In this document: positions 55,553 through 64,000 of the stretch, one piece after another | Layout: every line of letters starts with the position of its first letter | Position numbering within the stretch: the first letter of the stretch is position 1 | NCBI GenBank assembly: GCA_037043235.1 | Contig: JAWRVZ010000241.1 | Span: 496,001-560,000 of the forward strand | Reading direction: 5' to 3' | Length of the DNA: 64,000 nt | Source: Rhodeus uyekii | Taxonomy: Eukaryota > Chordata > Actinopteri > Cypriniformes > Acheilognathidae | Translations under genes and position numbers: made by a program | Notes under the pieces: model-generated | Told to the model about the DNA's origin: nothing | The model's input: only the letters and a program-made list of their open reading frames with translations | The model's database searches: none

Positions 55553-58385
55553 TTCCATTGCTGCAGCAATGATGTTCCCCGACACTCCCGCAGGAGTTAG
55601 CCAAGGGGAAATCATCCCACTGCCGCAGCAGTGAAGCTATCTTCATACTGGCTTTTCGGTTTCCTCAGACGCTCATAACTCACCATTACATCCAACAATT
55701 TCCGACTTGTCAGTACTGGACGATGAAACCATTTCTTACTTCATCAAACGAAGAAAGGCCATCTCACCTACATCTCTAATCTTCCATCTCCAATCCAACC
55801 ATATCAAATCCTCCTAGCCTACCCCCATTTCAGAAACTCGCAGGTTAAACTCAGATCAGACCCACTCTCCATAGACGATTCCAACGATTCCAACCCCATT
55901 ACACGTTTGATTCCAAACTAAAGCTACGCTACTTCAAACCGGATTCCCAACAAACCATTTATCCAGCCATTCATTTCGCATAGGCGCAGCAACCACGGCT
56001 GCACAAAGGCCTTTCCCAATAGCAAATGCAAGCATTGCGCTCCTGGTCTTCAGAAGCTTTCAAGAGCCACGCCAGATCAAACAGATCGCACATCAAACAA
56101 GCTCTTCAAACTCTGTTAAGCTCCTCAGCTTTTCCCCACTTACAACTCCATGGCCACTGCTTTCCATTGCCGCAGCTGTGACACTCCCGCAGGAGCCAGG
56201 TCTCTCAATCCTCCACTGCCACAGCAGCAATGCTCAGCCAGTTTGCTCTAATTATCCACTGCCACAGAAGTGACACTCCCGCAGGAGTCAGCCAAGGGGA
56301 AACTATCCCACTGCCGCAACAGTGATGCTATGTTCATCCCGGCCTTTCGGATTCTTCAGATGCTCAGAACTCACCGTCACATCCAGCTTTAACCCAAAAG
56401 TACATCCTACAATTTCTGAGTTCTGGACGAAGAAACCATCTCTTACTTCATCAATCAAAGCAAGACCATCCTAACAAGAAAAAGGCCACTTCATCTACAT
56501 CTTCAATCTTCCATCACCAATCCAGCCATATCAAAACCTCTCAGCCTACCTCCATTTCAGAAACTCAAAGGTCAAACTACCATCTGACCCAGTCTTCATA
56601 GATGATCCCAACCACCCAATCTCACATTTCTGGTTCCAGATTCACCTCACAGCTACGCTACGCCATACTGGCTTCCCAACAGCAGATACAAGCACTGGGT
56701 CGCTGGTCTTCAGAAGCCCAAGAGCTACATCCAATCAGACAGACCAAACATCAAACAAGCCCAACAAACTCTCATCAGTTAATACCTGCTCCTTTCCACA
56801 TAGTATCTCCACGGCCACAGCTTTCCACTTCCGCAGTAGTGATGCTCCAGAAGGAACCCAGCCCTGGAAACCCCTCCATTGCCGCAGCAATGATGTTCCC
56901 CCACACTCCCGCAGGAGTCAGCCAATGGGGAAATTATTCCACTGCCGCAGCAGTGAGGCTCCCGCAGGAGCTCAGTTCCGAACTTCTTTCCATTGCCGCA
57001 ACAATGATGTTCCCCCACACTCCCGCAGGAGTCAGCCAATGGGGAAATTATTCCACTGCCGCAGCAGTGAGGCTCCCGCAGGAGCTCAGTTCCGAACTTG
57101 CTTCCATCACCGTAGCAACGATGTTCCCCCACACTCCCGCAGAAGTCCGCTCAAGGGGAAATTACTAAACTGCCGCAGCAGTGAGGCTCCCGCAGGAGCT
57201 CAGTTCCGAACTTCTTTCCATTGCCGCAACAATGATGTTCCCCCACACTCCCGCAGGAGTTAGCCTATGGGGAAAACATTCCACTGCCGCAGCAGTGAGG
57301 CTCCCGCAGGAGCTCAGTTCTGAACTTGCTTCCATTACCGCAGCAATGATGTTCCCCCTCCCACACTCCCGCAGGAGTCAATCTAAGGGGGAAACTACTC
57401 CACTGCCACAGCAGAGGGGCAACCACAGGACATCAGTCCCTCCAGAAATGGCTTTCACTACCACCGAGACAACAGGAAATAAAGAGACAATCTCCTTCAT
57501 CCAACACATGACAAGTTTCCAGAGGAAGTTTTCCACGACCGCAGCAGTGACGCACCTTCACGCTCTCGCATGAGCCAGTTCAAATGGAAAGTATTCCACT
57601 GCCGCAGCAATGACGTTCCTCCCCACACTCCCGCAGGAGTCAGCCTAAGGGGAAATTACTCCACTGCCGCAGCAGTGAGGCTCCCGCAGGAGCTCAGTTC
57701 TGAACTTGCTTCCATCGCCGCAGCAATAATGCTCCCCCACATTGAGTCAACTTATGGGGAAATTACTCCACTGCCGCAGCAGTGAGGCTCCCGCAGGAGC
57801 TCAGTTCAGAATTTTCTCCATTGCCGCAGCAATGATGCTCCCTCACATTCCCGCAGGAGTCAACCTAAAGGGAAATTACTCCACTGCCGCAGCAGTGAGG
57901 CTCCCGCAGGAGCTCAGTTCTGAACTTGCTTCCATCGCCGCAGCAATAATGCTCCCCCACATTCAGAGTCAACTTAAGGGGAAATTACTCCACTGCCGCA
58001 GCAGTGAGGCTCCCGCAGGAGCTCAGTTCAGAATTTTCTCCATTGCCGCAGCAATGATGTTCCCTCACACTCCCACAGGAGTCAGCCTAAAGGGAAATTA
58101 TTCCACTGCCGCAGCAGTGAGGCTCCCGCAGGAGCTCAGTTCCGAATTTACCATTGCCACAGCAATGATGTTCCCCCAACACTCCCACGGGAGTCAGCCT
58201 AAGGGGAAAACCGCTCAACTACCGCAGGAGCCAGTTCTCTCAAATTCTCCACCGCCGCAGCAGCGACGCTCCCGCAGGAGCCCAGTCCCGAAAACCCTTC
58301 ATCACCACAGCAACGACATTACCTCACACCCCCAAAGAAGTCAGCACCAAGGGGAAATTACTTCACTGCCTTAGCAGTGAGGTTC
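55553..58385 (+). repeat. Hairpin array with a 114-bp higher-order unit
   Basis: Four inverted repeats with the same CGCA centre recur in fixed order: CACTGC-CGCA-GCAGTG, GCTCC-CGCA-GGAGC, then CATTGC-CGCA-GCAATG (often with one change), ACTCC-CGCA-GGAGT. Between 56940 and 57282 the unit repeats every 114 bp exactly (56940, 57054, 57168, 57282), then with small length changes to 58.4 kb. An isolated set occurs at 55553-55640 and near 56160-56330. Confidence 0.88.
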
Positions 58386-58544
58386 CCGCAGGAGCCAGGT
58401 TCACCAAATCCTCCAGCATTGACGTTCCCGAAGGAACAAGGTCTTGAATTTTCCACTACCGCAGCAACAATGTTCCCACCAGAGCCCCGCCACAGGAGCG
58501 ACATGCCTCCATACTCCCAAGGGAGCCCAATCTCTTCAAAATTG

Positions 58545-58800
58545 GTTTCCACCACCGCAGCAGCGATATACCTCTTCGGTCCTGCAGCGGCCCAGAGGGG
58601 TTTCCACTGCCACGGTAGCGACGTGCCTCCTGCTGCTACGGGCGCCCAGAGGGGTTCCCACTGCTACGGTAGTGATGTGCCTCCTGTTCCCGCAGCGCCC
58701 CAGAGGGGTTTCCGCTATCACAGCAGTGATGTACCTCCTGCTCCTGCAGCGACCACGGGGGTGTCCACCGCCGCGGTGGCGACGTGCCTCCCTGCTCTTA
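58545..58800 (+). repeat. About 63-bp GC-rich tandem block
   Basis: Four diverged units (CCACTGC.ACGGTAG, GACGTGCCTCCTG, CGCCCAGAGGGGTT). It follows the hairpin array and may derive from it. Confidence 0.75.
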
Positions 58801-59093
58801 CGACAGCCCGAGGGGAAAGGGTTTCCGAGGTACACCTATATACTCCCAGGAACCAAGTTTCACCGAATTCGCCGCCTTGCAACATTTGAACAAGCACATC
58901 TCCAACGCTAAAGCAACATCATCTCCTCTATGCCTCAGGCCTTCTACAGCCACCCAACAGTGATGGTCATCTTTCTAGAAATATGAACACCAAACTTCCC
59001 TACCGACGAGACAAGAAGCCCTCCCGAACTCGCGACTAACCCCCTCAGCTATCACCTCGCAATTTTTGGGGGTCATCAACATCTTTCAGCGGC

Positions 59094-59558
59094 TGTCCGA
59101 CTGGGTTGCAATTTTTGGGGGAGTGCTCCAGGTTCGGGCTAAATACAGAGCTCGGAGCCCTCTCCTCGGACAGCACGCCAAATACGCATACCTTTAATAC
59201 TCCTGAGTCATTGGTAAGTGTGAACTCGTGAAATGATGTTTTATTAACAAAGTTCGGGAGGAACACGTCCAAGGATGAAAGCAATCAACTCATCATCAGC
59301 AATTACACCTCATCCTATCAGCATGAGAGGAAGCGTGTATATATAGCCATGTTCGACTCACCTACATCCCTCGACAGTTTACGGCATCCCTCCACCACCC
59401 CGGCTCCTCACACTTAATTGTTCCTATCAAAGTCAGGAATACGGGGGGAGTGCTCCAGGTTCGGGCTAAATACAGAGCTCGGAGCCCTCTCCTCGGACAG
59501 CACGCCAAATACGCATACCTTTAATACTCCTGAGTCATTGGTAAGTGTGAACTCGTGA
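59094..59558 (+). repeat. Tail block of R, duplicated around a start block
   Basis: A 122-bp block (GGGGAGTGCTCCAGGTTC through TGTGAACTCGTGAA) occurs at about 59110-59232 and again at 59437-59558, nearly identical. Between them lie the 153-bp start block of R (59234-59386) and about 50 bp of unrelated sequence. It reads as a full R followed head to tail by an internally deleted R. Confidence 0.7.
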
Positions 59559-59989
59559 AGTATATTTGGCTAAAACTACACAGTAATCGTGGTCTGAGTT
59601 AGGGCATTTTATGGGAAAAATAATAACAATAATAATTCGTGAATTTGAATATTGGACAGAAGTGAGTCAGAGCATAGAGTTCATCAAAAGCTTGAATGAA
59701 TGTTAAACTGTTGTGACGAAAAAGTCCAGACGGTGAGAATGATTGTCCACATTGAAGATAGAGCTGAAGAGCTGCTGCACTGCTGACATTAGGGCAGAGG
59801 ACATTGATCCAGCCCTGAACATAGTACCTTCAAAACTATGGGAAAAACATTAATATGATGTGGGTTTCATTGTGAACCAGTTAATATTGTTTTAAAAGTC
59901 TGATTATTGCCATGTCAATGGCAGTTTCTATTGGGGGAAAAAAGAAAAGAAAAAAAGAATGAGTGATTGGCATCACGCCAGTGTTTTAA

Positions 59990-60490
59990 CCATTGGTAAA
60001 AGAGGGAATTATTGTCATGCAGCAACTCTCCAATGGTGTACATCTATTTTCCTGTAAAGAAAATAAGAGATAAGGGACAACCTACAAAATGGCGATTTGT
60101 CCAAGATTTAAAAGCTGTTAAAGCTGCGGGGTCAGATCCAGAGCAACAAATGTGCCAAACTCTTACACCATTCTGTCTCAAATTACACAGAATGCGTTGT
60201 GGTTTTCAGGCTTAGACTGAGCACTCAGTATTGAACCTCTGACTCTGACCCCAGCCACAGCTCTGTTACTGTATGTTGATAATCTTTTGGTTTGTGCATT
60301 TGATGAACTAACTTGTGTGTCTGACAGTGTTGCCCTCCTGAAACATTTAGTGGAAGAGGGTCACAAGGTCAGTCAGTCTAAGATGAAGTTTGTGTAAAGT
60401 GACCTTTTCCCTAATGCCAACATGGCATTGTATGACATGGCGTTGGGCCATGTCACAACGCCAAACAGTAAATCCCTGTCTGACAAAGAG
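59990..60490 (+). pseudogene. Degraded retroviral-type reverse transcriptase remnant
   Basis: Broken frames show RT-like segments: a PVKKIRDKG block with KWRFVQDLKAV near 60045-60120, and a YVDNLLVCAFDE active-site-like block near 60270-60310. Further diverged stretches follow to about 60490. Several stops and frame changes; non-functional. It lies in the same direction as the zinc-knuckle remnant left of R. Confidence 0.6.
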
Positions 60491-60499
60491 CGCAAGCTA

Positions 60500-60985
60500 T
60501 CAGAGAAGTAAAAAAAAAGAAAAAAAAGACACACGATAGAAATTCTGGGGATGTGTTAATATGGGAAAAACAGTTATTCCAAATTATGCTATTGTAAGAG
60601 CATTGACAGTAAAAAAAATAAAATAATAAAAAACGGGTTAATATTATAAGACAAATTAACATGGTCTGTTGAGAAAAACATTTGTCTTTGGGGAAGAGAC
60701 TGTTTCAGTGGAATGGCACTCTGTTATTGCAATGATAATGAACCAAAACAACCTAACTAACTGTTCTAAAAACCAATGATGATTCATGTCTGAGTGTGTG
60801 TGAGTGACTGCCCCAATAGTGTCTTTAACCTCTGGAATGAGTGTTTTATCATTACAGATGGTTAAAGTGAAGTGACAAACTTTAAAGAAACCGATATTTC
60901 TGATTGGATCTGATGAAAAGACGATATAGAACATGGGACGAGACTGAATATCCAGCTCTGTCTGCTAGTGGTAAATATGACAAGT
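60500..60985. other. No gene recognised
   Basis: AT-rich, low-complexity runs. ORFs here are short and without domains. Confidence 0.45.
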
Positions 60986-61015
60986 TTTGTCATATTTATA
61001 TATATATCTATGTTT

Positions 61016-62474
61016 ATGGCGAACCAGACATTTAAACAGTGCGCATCTCCTTGCCCTCGTTTCCTCTCGGGGGGAGATGAGCACTTGTTATGTGTAATGT
61101 GTCTGGGAGCAGAGCATGCTAGGTCAGCGCTCGCTCGTGACTGTGATCACTGCAGCCAACTACCGCTGCGGGTGCTCCGCTCACGCCTGGCGGTTTTTGA
61201 TTCTGAGACCGACCAGGCTCGCGTTCCCCAGGGCTCGGGTCCCGCAGCAGCTGAGGCTCTGCGGCGATCTAGGTCATGGGGTTCGCAAATGGACCTGACG
61301 GCGGGGTCTGAGACGGGCGCTCCCCTATCTCAACCCTTACCTGGTGGATCCAGTGTTTCATGCATGGTTTCGGAAGCACGCTCGAGGGCGGTTACTTCCG
61401 ACCAAGCTGAAGCACCGGCACTGCAATTGTCTAGCTCTGAGGAGTTAGACGTTGCTAGTGTCGACGCGGAGAGTGAGGATTCGCCAACCTCCTCCCCAGC
61501 TTATGAGGAATTGCTCGAGGTGGTGACTCATGTTGTGGCCACGTTAAGTATTGAGTGGCCAGCGGAAAGCACTGTCGTTCGTCCAAAAAGAAGCAAGTTG
61601 GATGAACGATTTCTGCCAGCGCGGGTCCCTCCCCCTCGCCGGGACCTGCCTTTTTTTTCCGGATCTGCACAATGAGGTGTCTAGTGCCAGCCACCTCCAG
61701 AGTGTTTACGCCACAAAACAATATGTATGCCACTCTGGTTGGTGCACGAGAGTATGGTTATGGCGCGATGCCGAAGGTGGAGGAGGCGCTTGCGAGCCAC
61801 CTCTCTCCACCCTCGGTGTCATCGCTTAAAGTCCCGGTGCTGCCCACTAAACCTATGCGAGTTACATCAGCTCATGTGGGCAGAGCATATTCTGCAGCTA
61901 GCCAGGCAGCGGCGTGTCTTCACACCACCGCCCTGCTTCAGGCTTACCAAGCAGAATTGTTGGGGGACCTCGATGAGGGCGGAGGCATTGGTCCACAGGC
62001 TGTGGCTGAGCTACGTAAAGCCACAGATCTGTCCCTCCGGGCCACCAGGGAGACGGCCGCCTCTATTGGTCGTTCCATGGCAGCCTGTGTGGCCACGGAG
62101 AGGCACCTGTGGTTAAATCTGACGTCTCTGAAAGACAAGGAGAAAATTTTTATGTTGGACGCCCCTCTGTCGCCTTCTGGGCTTTTCGGCGATTCGGTAA
62201 AAACGGTCGTCGAGAAGTTCCAGGAGGCGGCAAAGCAGCAGGTGGCGTTCAATGTACTCCTGCCTCGCCGCCCTCAACCTGGGGCTGTGAGCCAGCCACA
62301 GCCCCAGGCCTCCTCATATGTGCAGCGGGCCGCTCAAAGGCAGAGCGTCTCAACCCGCCAACCTCCCCAGAAAACCGGGGGTCGGGCAGGCGCTCCCAGC
62401 CTCAGCCTTCGGGCAGGAGGACGGATCTGAGGACCGTCATCCTCGCCAAGAAGGCTACCTCGAAGAGGTCCTGA
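61016..62474 (+). pseudogene. DIRS gag-like ORF with frameshifts
   Basis: Starts at ATG 61016 (MANQTFKQC). Against the copy at 8.3-9.8 kb, the T-run near 61652 has changed length, shifting frame after DLPFF. The central block (FTPQNNMYATLVGAREYGYG) continues in the frame open to 62430. The C-terminal tail (GRRTDLRTVILAKKATSKR) lies in another frame ending at 62474, so a second shift near 62385 is likely. Gag would package the element RNA. Confidence 0.82.
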
Positions 62475-62515
62475 CGCCAGACGCGTCGGGCCGCTTGGAG
62501 GCGACCCTCCTCAGT

Positions 62516-64000
62516 TGCCGCCCGTTACACCGGTTGCACTGATTAGGTCGTCCCCTCCAAGGAGGGTCCTAGAGCATTCACTCCAGGTGTTCCCCAGAAA
62601 ACCGGGCCCTGGCGGGTGTGCTACACAGACACCAGAGGCCAGCCTCGAGAGGCTGGTTCCCCTAGTAGAATTTCTGCCGGCATGGACATGTCTTCCAGAG
62701 GTTTCTCAGTGGGTCCTGCGAATTATAAAGAAAGGGTATTCGATCCAGTTCGGGTCTCGCCCGCCCAGGTTCAATGGGGTTCTACCCACGGTGGTGGACC
62801 CCGAGCAGGCTCTGGTAATGGAGCAGGAGGTAGATTCTCTACTGAGGAAAGGGGCCATAGAACATGTACCCCTCTCAAACAGGGAGTCAGGCTTTTACAG
62901 CCGTTACTTCCTCGTTCCAAAGAAGGATGGAGGACTGCGGCCCATCCTGGATTTGCGCCTTCTGAATCGCTCGGTCATGAAGCTAAAATTCAAGATGCTG
63001 ACTTTGAAACAAATAGTGGCACAGATCAGGTCCGAGGACTGGTTCGTCACTATCGATCTGAAGGACGCATATTTTCATATTTCCATCCTTCCACAGCACA
63101 GGAAGTACCTCAGGTTCGCCTTTGGGGGGAAGGCGTACCAATATCAAGTACTTCCATTCGGCCTGGCTTTATCACCCCGCACTTTCACGAAATGCATGGA
63201 CGCAGCGCTAACCCCGTTGCGCCTCCAAGGCATAAGAGTTTTGAATTACATCGACGACTGGCTGATTCTTGCCCAGTCGCCGCAGTTAGCGGTTCAGCAT
63301 CGAGATGTTGTTCTCGCACACATGAGAGTGCTGGGGTTGAGGTTGAACGCAAAGAAGAGTGTGCTTTCTCCTCTTCAGAGAACCACCTTCCTAGGCGTGA
63401 TATGGGACTCGGTTTCAATGACGGCGCGGCTATCCCCCGCCCGCATCGATTCGATTCTGTCAACCGTGAAGAAAGTCAAAATAGGCCAGTCCATCACTGT
63501 AAAACACTTTCAACGAGTGCTGGGCCTCATGGCAGCAGCTTCCAGCGTCATCCCGTTCGGGCTGCTACACATGAGGCCATTACAGTGGTGGCTCAGAACC
63601 AGAGGGTTTTCCCCGAGGGGCAACCCTTTCCGCACTATCAAGGTCACGCGGCGATGCCTACGTGCCTTGGATATGTGGAAGAAACCCTGGTTTCTGTCTC
63701 AAGGACCTGCGTTGGGAGCTCCTTGTCGACGCGTCATGCTATCGACGGATGCTTCCCTCACAGGTTGGGGAGCGGTCCTGAGGGATCGCTCTGCCCAGGG
63801 TCTGTGGCACAAACACCAGTTGTCCTGGCACATAAACCTGCTGGAGATGATGGCTGTTTGGAGGGCGCTTCAAGCGTTCCTCCCAGACCTCAGGGGCCAT
63901 TATGTGGTTGTTCAGACCGACAGCACCACTGTGGTCTCCTATATAAATCGTCAGGGGGGTCTACGTTCGCGACCACTATACAAACTGGCGCGGCAGATCC
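62516..64000 (+). CDS. DIRS reverse transcriptase-RNase H, 3' partial
   Basis: The frame is open from about LPPVTPVA (62516) to the window edge with no stop. RT: SRYFLVPKKDGGLRPILDLR, VTIDLKDAYFHI, YQVLPFGLALSPRTF, and the catalytic block LNYIDDWLIL (about 63242-63271). RNase H: LSTDASLTGWGAVL, LLEMMAVWRAL and VQTDSTTVVSYINRQGG carry the acidic residues. DIRS elements use this polymerase to make a circular intermediate that a tyrosine recombinase inserts. It is the most intact DIRS polymerase here. No certain ATG was found; the ORF may begin by reinitiation after gag. Confidence 0.85.

Larger units (their letters stand above)
52771..59558 (+). mobile_element. Unclassified long repeat R, copy 2
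   Basis: Plus-strand counterpart of 2699-7565. It starts TGATGTTTTATTAAC, with TATATATA near 52876. A leader, a donor-like ATTAGGTAAGTAAG near 53840, middle blocks, and long hairpin arrays follow (to 58.4 kb), then a 63-bp repeat block and a tail. The first 153 bp (TG to CA) recur at 59234-59386, and a 122-bp tail block occurs twice. No protein-coding gene is convincing; the ORFs over the arrays are repeat translations. Confidence 0.65.
60986..64000 (+). mobile_element. DIRS-type retrotransposon, copy 3, runs off the window
   Basis: It carries a gag-like ORF, then RT and RNase H in an uninterrupted frame to the window end. The recombinase would lie beyond. The 5' terminal repeat seen at 9.83-10.09 kb for copy 1 is absent, so the left end is truncated near 60.98 kb. 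Confidence 0.85.

Noticed and set aside
56602..58374. Long ORFs rich in repeated HCRSSEAPAGAQ words
   Set aside because: They are translations of the hairpin array; several frames and both strands are open for the same reason.
55553..58385. CRISPR-like array
   Set aside because: Units lack unique spacers of constant length, there are no cas genes, and the genome is a vertebrate.

Overview
The window looks like nuclear DNA of a teleost fish, most likely a cyprinid. It holds five intronless replication-dependent histone genes with fish-type proteins. These sit in a dense mixture of fish repeats: L2-type LINEs whose tails are TGACT repeats, DIRS tyrosine-recombinase elements, a TTAA-flanked miniature transposon of a type I recall as abundant in cyprinids, a tRNA-derived SINE, hAT and mariner-type pieces. 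There are no prokaryotic features.

Layout. 1-10.1 kb: the 3' part of an L2 LINE, then a long unclassified repeat on the minus strand (called R here, with a hairpin minisatellite and a nested hAT element), then a minus-strand DIRS element cut off inside its reverse transcriptase. 10.1-28.7 kb: the histone cluster H4, H2B, H1, H2A, H3, all on the plus strand and each followed by the histone 3' stem-loop. About 12 kb of transposon-rich DNA separates H2B from H1 (SINE, 862-bp TIR element, a second L2, a DIRS RNase H/recombinase fragment, hAT and LINE debris). 28.7-46 kb: a nested stack. A tandem pair of about 1-kb AT-rich repeats carries a 3.8-kb APE-type LINE with a long open ORF. In the same copy sits a 10.6-kb DNA transposon with terminal inverted repeats, a 6-bp target duplication and inverted 21-bp subterminal arrays, and a third L2 lies inside its left array. 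The transposon carries two convergent decayed genes: a DDE integrase (plus) and a HECT E3 ubiquitin-ligase-like gene (minus). 46-52.7 kb: a palindromic repeat split by a solo LTR, a mariner-type element, AT-rich tandem repeats, and a zinc-knuckle gag remnant. 52.8-59.6 kb: a second copy of R in the opposite orientation, with long arrays of short hairpins. 59.6-64 kb: a degraded retroviral-type RT remnant, then a plus-strand DIRS element whose RT/RNase H frame runs off the window.

The only clear host genes are the histones. They supply nucleosome core and linker proteins in S phase, and the shared stem-loop is the site of their common 3'-end processing. Everything else is mobile DNA. Because several insertions have an uninterrupted copy of their target elsewhere in the window, part of the order of events can be read directly. 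The item most worth following is the integrase plus HECT transposon, followed by the covarying hairpin arrays of R.
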